64,000 bases of DNA, from assembly GCA_051294375.1 (NCBI GenBank), contig CM119263.1, positions 21,309,154-21,373,153 on the forward strand, given 5' to 3'. The stretch comes from Paraspadella gotoi. Lineage: Eukaryota; Chaetognatha. Within the stretch, counting starts at the first letter, position 1. Each line of letters opens with the position of its first letter. The notes beneath the pieces were generated by a model. That model saw nothing but the letters and a program-made list of their open reading frames with translations, was not told where the DNA came from and searched no databases. This document shows, piece by piece, positions 34,001-44,219 of the stretch. The translations under genes were made by a program, and so were the position numbers.

Positions 34001-36898
34001 CAAGCTATTTACGAATTAGTACTACAAAAATAAACAATGTTTAACAGGAGGGAAATCGGCGGTGGCGTCTAAGATGACTCACGTCACAATAATGTTTCGG
34101 GGTTCAAATGCCGATCATAACTATATTATAAGGTTAACTGATAATAAAATAATGCTTGAGATCCAGGATGAAAACATCAAGAATCGAATGTGCAACTTTT
34201 ACTCATTCCTCCTTTAATTTTTTCAGATGTTTAAATAGCCCGCATACACCATAACCATTCCCCTCTATCTCTTTGAACGTCTAAGATCGCGCATGTCCTC
34301 TCTGTCAACGACGCCGCCTTTCGACGCCGTTCACTTCCGTCGTCACTAATCAACGCGAGACCGTGTTGTTGACAGGCGCCACTTTTCCCTTTCACCTTAG
34401 ACGATTTTCTCGAAAAACTTTTTTCAGAGATCTGGAAATGGTTTTTCCGGCGTTCTCCTTGAATATCTCGATGTTCTCCTTGAATATCTCGATGTTCTCC
34501 TTGAATATCTCGATTTACTCCTTCCCGATTTAACGGTTTTGTTTGTTTCTTTTAATGACAAACTTTTTACGCCGGTCCTTTTCTTTTAATTTATGGTGGA
34601 CTAAAATCCACCAACCGTTCATCATCGGCCATTGGTGCCGGAGGCAAGTCATTCGCCTCCCAACCCAAAGGTCCGGGGATCTAGCCACGTGATCGCCCTA
34701 TCAGTTATGACGGACGGGGCACTTAACCCGCCTGTAACACCTTGTTACAGCCTGATCCGAAGCTCAGGGACTGCTTATATTGAACGTTTCTGTCTCTTCA
34801 AATTCATGGTTTTGTTCCAAAACTCGTTACGGTTCTCCTCCCCAGACCGTCCTTATTCTCGTCTTTCTCCCTCTCTCGAATACATCTCAGTAAATTTCCT
34901 CTCACCTTCTTCGTCCCACTTATCACGTTTCGATCACGTTCGCCCCCCCCTTTCTTCCCCATCACTTTACCTGTCGACTTCAGCCTCTAAAGGCCGGAAA
35001 TCCTCCGTCTCTTTCGCGAGGTATAAAAAGACGCGAATTTCCCGAACGCTGCTCACTTGTCCGTCGACACTTTTTAACCGCCGAGACTTCTCTCGGAAAT
35101 ATTCAATAATTTTTAAAATTCGGAAGAGCGGAAAGGGAAAAAAAGAGCATCGCTCTTCTCACAAGGTGGACGCGGTTATGTTGGCGAGTTCTAGTGGCCG
35201 CCGATCGTCACTGCTCTTCGTCGTCGAGATCGTCACCGTCGTCGTCACCATCGACTGGGCGCCCTGCAATGGAATGGACGGTGGCGCCGCCGGAATCGGA
35301 AGACTTCGAGGACGCGTCAGGTTCGTCTCCGGCGCCGCGGCTGATTTGCCGCCGAGACGGTCATCCGCGGAACCGAGATGGTTGCCGCAAAGGAGGGAAG
35401 TCGACTTAAGCCGTCTGGGAAAGTTGCTGCAGCAGCATAGAGAAAACGGAACGAAGGACGCGGCTTGGCAGGTAAGGGGGGAATGGAGTTTGGCAAATGG
35501 TTATTCCTTGGAATAAGAAATTGAAAAAGAAAAATGGGACTTTTTTTTGTTTATTATTCTGTTTATTAACGTCGTCATAGGAACTCAAATTCTTGGAAGA
35601 AATTCTTCGCCGAATCCGACAACGACCCTCGGAAACAGCGACGCCCGCGAAGGCGTCCGTCGGAAAAGATTTCGGCACCGCACGTCATTCAATCTTCGCT
35701 AAAGAAACCAACCCTTTTGGCGCTGGAAGACCGGTTTGGAACGCCGTCTACGCGCCGCCGCGGAGGCTCCACGACCCAGGAGAATCCGACGTCGCTGGCT
35801 TGGAATCGACGTCGCCGCGGGCGCAGAAATGTTCTTCCGATTCTACGGGCGGCGTCGAAGCGCCAAAGCAGAATCCGATCTTCCCCATAGAATCGGCGCC
35901 TTTTTCCGGATCGGAAACCGCGAACCAGGCGCCATTTTTAGGAGCGGATGTGGCGAGGTCGGCGACAGCGCCGCTGAAAAGAGAAAACGTGCGGCGCCTT
36001 TTGGGAAAACCTTTGACGAACGGAGGTTCCGAAGTCACTAATCCGTTTAAGTACGGATAAGGTTTTTGGAAGTTGCGAGTTTTCAACCTGGGATCGGACC
36101 ACCATTGACCGTTGCGGACCCAGGTTCAAAATTTTAACTTGAAATAATGAAGGATAAAGCTAAATCTGGAACCTAAACTTGGATTCACGAAAACGGACCC
36201 CTTTATACTTTAATTTTAAATTTACTATAATTTATAAGATTATTTCAGGCATATTTTATTATGATTAATTTGTTGCCTAACAAATACCAAAAAAACCATT
36301 ATTGCAGATGATAACAGACATGTAATCGTCCTTAATATTTTAATATGAAACTTTTTTAACCTTGGCATAGTATAATTCGACGGATAAAATATTAAATCAA
36401 TTACTTAAAAAAATTCAACACCTTTACGTTGACTTAATCGTTTGCACTTGTTTTTCGTTTTTTTTTTAATAAACTTATTGCTGAATACTAATGGAATATT
36501 GGACTTTGATTCTTAAACGTTACATTGATAAGTTGTGTGTATTATCCAAGATGTGCGGCCGTGTTTCTTGTAGAGCTCTAATTTAAAAAAAATATTTGCA
36601 AGCAAAAATCTTACTCCTTTAATTTTTATCCTTCTACCTTTAAAATGTTTTCTAGCCAATGTGCGTTTTGCGGGACAGTGATTTATTTATTCTAGTGTAA
36701 AAATGTGCATACAATATATTTTTTCCTAAAACAACAGGTCTCATTGTGAACTCACGAGTGACTCCGGACTCGAGGTCCTCGTAGTAACCGTAGTGGCAAA
36801 TGTGCTGCAGCAGCAGCGGGTGGAACTTAGTGAAGGCCTCAACTTCCTTCAGGTGGTTGAATATGAAGTCCAGGTCCTCTCCAGTTCGATCCGCGGGT
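8387..36898 (-). CDS. Epac: Epac/RAPGEF4-like Rap exchange factor, N-terminal CNB-A part (partial)
   Basis: Four minus-strand exons give the first cyclic-nucleotide-binding domain of an Epac2-type protein. 36756-36898 reads [20 protein letters not shown], then [20 protein letters not shown]. 33851-33939 reads [20 protein letters not shown]. 12187-12333 reads [20 protein letters not shown], then LLRVEKKDF. 8387-8444 reads [14 protein letters not shown]. All junctions are GT-AG and phases agree (1, 0, 0); the split Leu codon across the first junction matches the family. The phosphate-binding cassette has FGD rather than the usual FGE but keeps the Arg. The next expected domain, DEP, is on the opposite strand at 484. 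The start lies beyond 36.9 kb and was not found. The 21.5-kb third intron contains the anoctamin gene; the intron between the first two exons contains an antisense gene at 35178. A two-CNB protein fits Epac2/insect Epac rather than Epac1. Confidence 0.9.
8445..10027. other. AT-rich and purine-rich stretch, no gene seen
   Basis: Presumed Epac intron. Contains CT-rich sequence (8850-8945), a long G/A-rich stretch (9050-9400) and GTCGTC runs (9718-9765). ORFs at 9168-9714 come from biased composition and show no recognisable motif. Confidence 0.5.
10028..10225 (+). repeat. Composite repeat family B, fragment with ATCATCGCATCAAT array
   Basis: Short tandem units of ATCAATGAATGACTATCATCGC and ATCATTTGGTTATCATCGC, followed by GGCGAGATCCTATTCTTTTAAGATTTTTT, the shared right end of the family. 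The same array occurs at 11565-11620, 15975-16135 (inverted) and 54160-54490. Confidence 0.7.
10840..11790 (+). repeat. Composite repeat family B, longer copy
   Basis: Two adjacent units of CTGGCTAGAT...GTCGTC...GGCGTCACACTTTTTTCTTAT are followed by an AT-rich stretch containing GTGCGATCATAATAAGTTAAAA and GAGAAGCTATATCTAAAT. Next come CTGCTTTTTCTGATTTGTCTAAAAACAAG and a short ATTGCATCAATATTTGGTTATC array, and the copy ends in ACTTTTAAATTATTTTT. The same order recurs at 53.1-54.6 kb. No coding capacity. Confidence 0.65.
12334..13275. other. AT-rich spacer between an Epac exon and the anoctamin stop codon
   Basis: Presumed Epac intron and anoctamin 3' untranslated region. AT-rich with a short TA run near 13125-13138; no other feature seen. 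Confidence 0.5.
13276..21924 (-). CDS. Anoctamin (TMEM16), ANO3/4/5/6-like, complete
   Basis: Calcium-activated chloride channel or lipid scramblase of the plasma or internal membranes. Eleven exons on the minus strand: 21517-21924, 21039-21386, 20145-20395, 19234-19453, 18950-19119, 18529-18760, 17795-18058, 15535-15837, 15254-15369, 14772-15018, 13276-13608. They sum to 2,892 bases with phases matching, giving 963 residues, the usual anoctamin length. Family motifs in order: RKIDYILVF and [16 protein letters not shown] (N-terminal cytosolic domain), [20 protein letters not shown] (TM1), [129 protein letters not shown]. The five calcium-binding acids known from TMEM16A have counterparts: Glu in NFLE, both Glu of EYLE, and Glu/Asp of EIRLD. 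The chosen Met gives a normal N-terminus (MSRQAG); an upstream coding exon is not excluded. Exact paralogue is unresolved. Confidence 0.95.
13678..14676. mobile_element. MITE of family C, copy 2, with an internal extra terminus
   Basis: Outer ends are the same TA-CCATGATGG...CCATCATGG-TA inverted repeats as at 5174-5832. A third terminus (TA-CCATGAT at 14215) lies inside in the same direction as the left end, so 14215-14676 is a complete small element and 13678-14214 is a left part without its own right end. This fits insertion of one copy into, or a partial duplication of, another. It lies in the last anoctamin intron (13609-14771). Confidence 0.75.
15890..17720 (-). repeat. Composite repeat family B, inverted copy with GA tracts
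   Basis: Read on the minus strand this shows the same modules as 53.1-54.6 kb. Plus-strand order: a CCTAAAAGAATAGTGATCTC end, a GATGCGATGATAACCAAATG array (15975-16135), GAGAGA runs, CTGGACAGCCGCTGG modules (16605-16635, 16915-16950), AGACAAAGCAGTGACG, AGAAGCCATATCTAAATTTT, and a GACGACGAC run with TCTCGCCAAGACGGG. It lies in the anoctamin intron 15838-17794. ORFs inside it are low-complexity. Confidence 0.65.
17083..17160 (+). mobile_element. Short tRNA-like SINE with a poly(A) tail
   Basis: An A-box-like CTAGTGGTAGCGCGAG is followed about 25 bases later by a B-box-like ATTCGGGTTCACAGC and then a run of about 26 A. Spacing and tail fit a retroposed tRNA-like sequence inserted in repeat B. 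It does not fold as an intact tRNA by eye. Confidence 0.5.
19560..20010. repeat. Interspersed AT-rich repeat family D, copy 1
   Basis: Shares an ordered set of diverged segments with 44220-44770: AACCTACTTAATAACA, TTATCAACTTTTAATGAGGAAT, AAGGGTAGTACTATATA, AACTTTCACTTCACCCTAATGG. Located in the anoctamin intron 19454-20144. No ORF and no terminal repeats recognised. Confidence 0.6.
22225..22850 (-). repeat. Composite repeat family B, GA-rich copy
   Basis: Contains GATGATAACCAATTCATTGA, long GA runs (22339-22440, 22605-22685, 22769-22816), GGCTGGACAGACGCTGC, TTTTTAGACAAATCAGAAGAAGC and GCGCGGAATAAATGGCGATA. All of these recur at 16.5, 24.0 and (inverted) 54.0 kb. ORFs here are GA-repeat artefacts. 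Confidence 0.6.
22922..23571 (-). mobile_element. Helentron-like element P, copy 1
   Basis: Read on the minus strand it starts ACAAGTTTGAGCAAACAATG followed by TCGGATCTGC, and ends with the hairpin GATCTGCTGATAAGCAGA followed by a CTAAAA end. Between the ends are TAAT-rich sequence, two units of a roughly 130-base monomer and a short GGAC run. Short inverted ends (GTCGGATCTGC/GCAGATCCGAC), a 3' hairpin just before CTAA and a central tandem region are the pattern of non-autonomous Helentrons. No ORF. Confidence 0.65.
23581..23812 (+). mobile_element. tRNA-derived SINE, family A, copy 2
   Basis: Full copy starting ATGGTGGACTAAAATCCACC and ending ACTGTCTCTTCA, with the A and B boxes of copy 1. 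It begins about 10 bases after the 5' end of element P copy 1. Confidence 0.85.
23915..24720 (-). repeat. Composite repeat family B, another copy
   Basis: Contains GCGCGGAATAAATGGCGATA, a GA run, CTGGACAGCCGCTGG, an AT-rich part with GATGAGAAGCCATATCTAAA, and a GACGACGACGAC run next to GCGTGACGC. The order on the plus strand is the reverse of that at 53.1-54.6 kb. Confidence 0.6.
25104..26553 (+). mobile_element. Helentron-like element P, copy 2, without its 3' hairpin
   Basis: Begins AACAAGTTTGAGCAAACAATG with TCGGATCTGC. It has TAAT-rich and GATT-rich parts, three monomers of the CCATTTAAACTCATTTCCACT type (25838-25945, 26118-26235, 26268-26395), then GACGGACA repeats and GACAAGATTGAGGATGCGGAC. 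It stops at ATTATAG where other copies continue into the hairpin. A SINE is nested at about 25566-25795. Confidence 0.65.
25566..25795 (+). mobile_element. tRNA-derived SINE, second type
   Basis: A-box-like CAATGGCTGAGCAGG (about 25575) and B-box-like GGGTTCAATCCC (25620) are spaced as in a tRNA. They are followed by a GC-rich body (CCGGTATAAACATGCC, GGTCCGCAGCCCC). It sits inside element P copy 2. The body is unrelated to family A. Confidence 0.65.
26560..27890. other. AT-rich stretch, no gene seen
   Basis: Contains poly(A), a (GACACTT)n-like patch near 26815-26835, a GACGACGAC run at 27050-27075 and a short TA run at 27538-27550. No exon with a recognisable protein motif was found on either strand. 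Confidence 0.45.
27900..28180 (+). repeat. Probable retroelement fragment with (GATAAT)-like tail
   Basis: A GC-rich island (27955-28150) in AT-rich surroundings, with GGGCCACTTGTCCCTCCCC, ending in GATATGATATGATAATAATGATAATAAAA. A short tandem tail of this kind is typical of non-LTR retroelement 3' ends. No ORF and no second copy in the window. Confidence 0.35.
28480..28570 (-). mobile_element. tRNA(Ser/Leu)-like SINE head or tRNA pseudogene
   Basis: On the minus strand TTTGGCCGAGTGCTTAGCGCG matches the A-box region of class II tRNAs, and GGTTCAAATCT about 40 bases further matches the B box. The acceptor stem does not pair by eye, so this is a tRNA-derived repeat or a decayed tRNA gene. Confidence 0.5.
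29046..29972 (+). mobile_element. Helentron-like element P, copy 3
   Basis: Full length: ACAAGTTTGAGCAAACAATG at the left; a tandem of about 16-base ATAATTTGGTCAACT units (29245-29365); ATCA repeats; two monomers (29490-29600, 29655-29790); a GACGGA run; the GATATGATAAAAATCATTTACCGAC block; and the end hairpin GATCTG/CAGATC with the CTAAAA end. Confidence 0.7.
30250..30410 (+). repeat. (CACT)n and (CT)n microsatellite
   Basis: CACT repeats followed by long CT runs to about 30380. The neighbouring reading frame through 30416-30817 is built largely from TCG/GTC and T-rich repeats and shows no motif. Confidence 0.8.
30934..33628 (+). mobile_element. Helentron-like element P, copy 4, expanded
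   Basis: Left end ACAAGTTTGAGCAAAC and GTCGGATCTGC; an AAATAAAT run; a 600-base minisatellite (31151-31748); about 1.2 kb of AT-rich sequence without copies elsewhere (31750-32945); three monomers (32955-33085, 33135-33265, 33320-33455); a GACG/GACA run (33452-33492); and the GACAAGATTTAGGGGTGGTACCGACGGACC block. The terminal hairpin is absent. The AT-rich middle may be a separate insertion. Confidence 0.55.
31151..31748 (+). repeat. Minisatellite of 17-18-base AACTTGCATCATTTTTTC units
   Basis: About 34 imperfect units vary as CTTGCATCATTTTTTCAA, CTTGCATAATTTTTTTAA and CTCGCATCATTTTTTAA. The apparent reading frame at 31189-31377 is only the translated repeat. Confidence 0.9.
33940..34591. 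other. Epac intron, no gene seen
   Basis: Between an Epac exon and SINE copy 3. Contains three tandem copies of the roughly 27-base unit with CTCCTTGAATATCTCGAT (about 34457-34520). No coding motif. Confidence 0.5.
34592..34800 (+). mobile_element. tRNA-derived SINE, family A, copy 3
   Basis: Starts TATGGTGGACTAAAATCCACC and ends CTGTCTCTTCAA. It lacks the ACTAACACATAACAATAATT stretch of the other copies. A long open frame from 34632 runs through it into the next gene by chance. Confidence 0.85.
35022..35056 (+). promoter_or_regulatory. TATA box and initiator of the gene at 35178
   Basis: TATAAAAAG at 35022-35030 is followed by CTCACTT with its A at about 35055, 33 bases from the first T. 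This is the expected TATA to start-site spacing. It implies a 5' untranslated leader of about 120 bases. Confidence 0.6.
35178..36060 (+). CDS. Unidentified probable secreted protein or peptide precursor, two exons
   Basis: I do not recognise the family. Exons 35178-35471 and 35581-36060, with donor CAG/GTAAGG, acceptor CATAG and phase 0, give 257 residues. The N-terminus ([20 protein letters not shown], then [10 protein letters not shown]) looks like a signal peptide, although a Glu interrupts the core. Next come an Arg-rich stretch and an amphipathic segment ([29 protein letters not shown]), then a Ser/Pro-rich part with [19 protein letters not shown]. The last residues after LKRENVRR are [10 protein letters not shown]...TNPFKYG and stop: dibasic sites and a final Gly before the stop are how amidated neuropeptides are made, so a TNPFKY-amide peptide is possible. 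There are only two cysteines. This Met is chosen because it follows the TATA box and begins the hydrophobic segment; the frame is open further upstream only through a SINE. AATAAA at 36468 could end the transcript. It lies antisense inside an Epac intron. Function is inference. Confidence 0.62.
36061..36755. other. 3' region of the precursor gene and Epac intron
   Basis: AT-rich, with a candidate polyadenylation signal AATAAA at 36468-36473 on the plus strand. No other gene seen. Confidence 0.5.
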
Positions 36899-37842
36899 CT
36901 GTGGAAGGGAAAGGAGAGAAAGAGAGAAAGTGTGTGGGTAAGGTCAAGAAAGGTGAGGTGGGTAAATCCCGATAATTCGAGCCATGAAGCAGCGAATTTC
37001 CAGAAAGAGTTTTAAAAGGGAGGGAGGGAGGAAAAATTAAAGTATGGACCACTTATTAAGCGGTCAAATAATGACGGAAAATCAAACGTAACGGGGCATA
37101 AAGCATGAAGAAAATTTTTTTATCTGTTGAAGTTGATTGGAAAAAGCTAATAGTAATACACTGGTCAAATATGTAAGCAAAGTGTATCTTCTAGTCAAAG
37201 CAAAAATCTAACCTCTTATCCAAACAGGAAATCCAATTTTGAGGATTGAATGTGGGAAAGCCGGAGTTTTGGTGAGAAGAAAATTCGTTGGAATCCATGC
37301 TTGAACTGAGTGAAGCTTGAACTGAGTGAAGCTTGAACTGAGTGAAGCCAAATCCCGAACTGACGTCGAATTTGATGTCTTGGAAGGTTTCACACTAGTT
37401 TTTTAAATTAGATTGATCTTATTTGGATTGATACACAAACAAATTACTTTACTCCATTTTGTCAAATCGCAAATCACCTAAATGATTTGGTCTTCGCATC
37501 TATGGATTTGAGGCGGTCACCTTCATCCAGTTGCACAAGCAAGAGAACCAGCTACCTAGAAATTTGGTATACAATGCCGTCTCCCGCTTGCCTCACTCTC
37601 GCTCTCACTATCTCTCGCTCTCACTTTCTTAGAAATTGAAACAGCAAAGAGATATATTCTTGTTTCGTGTTTTTTGTTTTGTTTTTATTGGTTTGTTTTG
37701 AATTGTTCCGAAGACGCGAATAATAATTCACGCGCTTCGGGATTTCCCCGCGCGCGATTCTCTTCGTGACTTCCGGTTCGCTCGAGAAAAAGGAAAAGGC
37801 GCCGGGCGCGAGGCTGCGCGCGCGCGTGAAAGAGATTTAAAG

Positions 37843-37850
<8 letters not shown>
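36899..37850. other. Region upstream of the first visible Epac exon
   Basis: Contains three tandem copies of a 19-base unit CTTGAACTGAGTGAAG.. (37303-37347). A GC-rich patch at 37738-37840 (GCGCCGGGCGCGAGGCTGCG) could be promoter DNA. No further Epac exon was recognised before the gap, so the protein start is missing. Confidence 0.4.
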
Positions 37851-37936
<86 letters not shown>

Positions 37937-37941
37937 CTCTC

Positions 37942-37973
<32 letters not shown>

Positions 37974-38632
37974 NNNNNNNNNNNNNNNNNNNNNNNNNNN
38001 NNNNNNNNNNNNNNNNNNNNNNNNNNNNNNNNNNNNNNNNNNNNNNNNNNNNNNNNNNNNNNNNNNNNNNNNNNNNNNNNNNNNNNNNNNNNNNNNNNNN
38101 NNNNNNNNNNNNNNNNNNNNNNNNNNNNNNNNNNNNNNNNNNNNNNNNNNNNNNNNNNNNNNNNNNNNNNNNNNNNNNNNNNNNNNNNNNNNNNNNNNNN
38201 NNNNNNNNNNNNNNNNNNNNNNNNNNNNNNNNNNNNNNNNNNNNNNNNNNNNNNNNNNNNNNNNNNNNNNNNNNNNNNNNNNNNNNNNNNNNNNNNNNNN
38301 NNNNNNNNNNNNNNNNNNNNNNNNNNNNNNNNNNNNNNNNNNNNNNNNNNNNNNNNNNNNNNNNNNNNNNNNNNNNNNNNNNNNNNNNNNNNNNNNNNNN
38401 NNNNNNNNNNNNNNNNNNNNNNNNNNNNNNNNNNNNNNNNNNNNNNNNNNNNNNNNNNNNNNNNNNNNNNNNNNNNNNNNNNNNNNNNNNNNNNNNNNNN
38501 NNNNNNNNNNNNNNNNNNNNNNNNNNNNNNNNNNNNNNNNNNNNNNNNNNNNNNNNNNNNNNNNNNNNNNNNNNNNNNNNNNNNNNNNNNNNNNNNNNNN
38601 NNNNNNNNNNNNNNNNNNNNNNNNNNNNNNNN

Positions 38633-38664
<32 letters not shown>
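37851..38664. repeat. (CT)n run, 659-N assembly gap, (GA)n run
   Basis: CT repeats at 37845-37973, unknown bases at 37974-38632, then GA repeats at 38633-38664. The strand composition reverses across the gap. The long open frames predicted over it consist of N and microsatellite only. Confidence 0.97.
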
Positions 38665-38667
<3 letters not shown>

Positions 38668-38809
38668 TAAAAGATAAAATACAGGAGCAACAACGTCAAC
38701 GACTTGCTTTTCGAATAAGATCGAAAGCTTCGTAATCAATCAACTAGAGAATTGATTCTTCGGTCATCATCAGTGTTCATTGTAATTTTAATCATGATCT
38801 ATCACAACC

Positions 38810-39427
38810 AAACAAGTTTGAGCAAACAATGTCGGATCTGCCCACGATCATTATCGGTAATTAATTAATTAATAATTAAATAATTCAAGTTATTTAATTA
38901 ATTAGGTAATTGATTAATTAATTTGATCCGAAAGCAATGACGACGATGAGAATAATGCCGATAACGATTGATTTGATTTATTGACTTATTAATTAATTAT
39001 TGATTAATTAATTGACTAATTGAATAATTAACTTATTAATTATTTGATTAATTAATATACTTTGCGTTGACATTTAATATAAAAATAAAAAGAAGCATAA
39101 TCAATTAGTGAAACAGGTTTTTTGTTTTTTTCCATTTAAACCCATTTACACCCAAACGATTCCATCGAAACTTGATTTCCAGCTAAATCATACACTTTCC
39201 TACCCACATACAAAATTTCAGGTCAATCGCCCCATCCACTTATGAGCAATTGGTGTTCAAATAGTAAAATATATTTTTTTTGTTTTTTCCATTTAAACTC
39301 ATTTCCACTCAGACGATTCCATCGAAACTTTATATCCAGCTCAATCACACACAAAATTTCATTCCAATCCATCAATCCAATCACGAGTAATTAGTGTTTT
39401 TGTTAAGGTGGGATGGACGGACGGACG

Positions 39428-39462
<35 letters not shown>

Positions 39463-39635
39463 TGACTGACTGTCAGACAGACAGATGGACGGATATCTTT
39501 TTTTGCATAATTTATCATAATTCGATGTTCTGACATGATATAAATGAATGCCTGACAAGATTGAGGGGGCGGACCGACGGACCGACAAAGTTAATTATAG
39601 AATTGGGATCTGCTGATAAGCAGATCCGACTAAAA
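38810..39635 (+). mobile_element. Helentron-like element P, copy 5
   Basis: Complete: AACAAGTTTGAGCAAACAATG with TCGGATCTGC; TAAT repeats; two monomers (39130-39250, 39285-39385); GACGGACG/GACAGACA/GACTGACT repeats (39413-39490); the CATGATATAAATGAATG block; CCGACAAAGTTAATTATAG; the hairpin GATCTGCTGATAAGCAGATC; and the CTAAAA end. This is the best reference copy of the family. Confidence 0.75.
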
Positions 39636-40243
39636 ATGACAGTCTGTTGGAACTGATGCCGAACTAAATACCAGGCAAGCATGACTGTAGTCCGCCACTT
39701 CAGGTGGGTGTGACGTCCCGTTACGTTTACAAGCATTGACAGCAAGGGACCGCTTGGAGGAAAGCAAGAATGGTCGCCCTTAGGCCACCGGGGTTGCGCA
39801 GATGCAGTTAGGCGGGTGGCGACAGTAAAAGTGTTGCCACAGCACTTTCCAACAATATAACAAAACCAAAAATGAATCCCTAAATTTTAGGCTAAAACGT
39901 TCTTTTTTACGAACCAAGTCGTTCAATAGTATGTATTGCTTTTATGGATTGGATTAAATTTAACCATTAAGTTTTCATAACGATCAAGATAAAAAAAGTG
40001 TTCTTTTGTTTCATTTTAAACTAGTAAAGGCGTTACTTGTTCAACGGTCGAGCACGATGTTGCTTTACATAAACAAAATTTCAGCGAATCTCTCCATGAA
40101 CAAGAAAAATGTCGAAACCATTTTTTGAAAAGTTTATACATTAGGTCATCGAATAGGAATAAATTTGGTTTTTCCCTTTTAATTAGTATTTGTTATTGAC
40201 TCCTAAAACAAACCACAAAAACGCAAGACGCTTTGTTTTGTTT

Positions 40244-40291
<48 letters not shown>

Positions 40292-40453
40292 TAAAAAGTC
40301 GATAACAAATATTAAGAAGTCGATATCCTCGAAGAAGAGATACTTAACGTAGATTATTACGACGTCTCAAAGATAATTTGAAAAAAAGGTATCTGCCTTA
40401 TTTTTGATTTTCGACTGTCACTTAACGATTGTTTTTACAGTAAGAATTCCACT
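39636..40453. other. Repeat-like and AT-rich stretch
   Basis: Includes a GC-rich patch at 39690-39835 of unknown nature and an (AT)n microsatellite at about 40245-40285. No gene seen. Confidence 0.5.
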
Positions 40454-40686
40454 ATGGTGGACTAAAATCCACCAACCGTTCGTCAGCGGCCATTGGAGCC
40501 GGAGGCAAGTCATTCGCATCTCAACCCAAAGGTCCGGGGTTCTAGCCCGGTGGTCCCCTTGCAGTTAGGAGGGATGGGGCGCTTAACCCGCCTGTAACGC
40601 GGTGTTACAGCCTGATCCGAAGCTCAATGACTGCTTATATTGAACGGTTCTGTCACTAACACATAACAATAATTACTGTCTCTTCA
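40454..40686 (+). mobile_element. tRNA-derived SINE, family A, copy 4
   Basis: Full copy: TATGGTGGACTAAAATCCACC, A-box-like TTGGAGCCGGAGG, B-box GGTTCTAGCCC, hairpin GTAACGCGGTGTTAC and 3' end ACTGTCTCTTCA. Confidence 0.85.
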
Positions 40687-42092
<1,406 letters not shown>

Positions 42093-42350
42093 AATAAAAC
42101 CGATAATTGAGGTAGTTAGATTGAAATCGTCGACTTTCGTCGTGAAGTTATTTACTATTACAAAATGTAATTTTAACTATCATTAGAAAAAAAAGAAATA
42201 AAAAACAAATATTTCAACTGATGAAAATAAAAATTATTTATCTTTTGACGATTCCGTATTTACAAAAATACAGCGGATAGTCCAGGACGCTATTTAGTTA
42301 ATGGGTAAAAAATAGTTATTTAAAAATCCATTATTCAGAAAATTCCAGCC

Positions 42351-42399
42351 GAGAGAGAGAGAAAGAAAGAAATAGAGAAAGAGAGAGAGAAAGAGAGAA

Positions 42400-42455
<56 letters not shown>
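42351..42455 (+). repeat. (GA)n microsatellite with GAAA interruptions
   Basis: GA repeats with GAAAGAAA interruptions in the left half and pure GA at the right. Confidence 0.97.
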
Positions 42456-44090
<1,635 letters not shown>

Positions 44091-44219
44091 CGAATGGTTT
44101 GGGTAAGCGATTCGATAGAGACTTTGTAATAATTCGGAGTAAAAATTCTAAATTTAACTTGAATAAAAATTCTAAAAGTAAGGAATGAACAACATTATAC
44201 TAATGAACATTTATGTATA

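Noticed and set aside
34632-35177. A longer N-terminus for the secreted precursor
   Set aside because: The open frame starts inside a SINE and crosses the TATA box; the Met at 35178 begins the hydrophobic segment.
37728-38739. Open frames of 300 residues or more on the minus strand
   Set aside because: They consist of unknown bases and CT/GA repeats.
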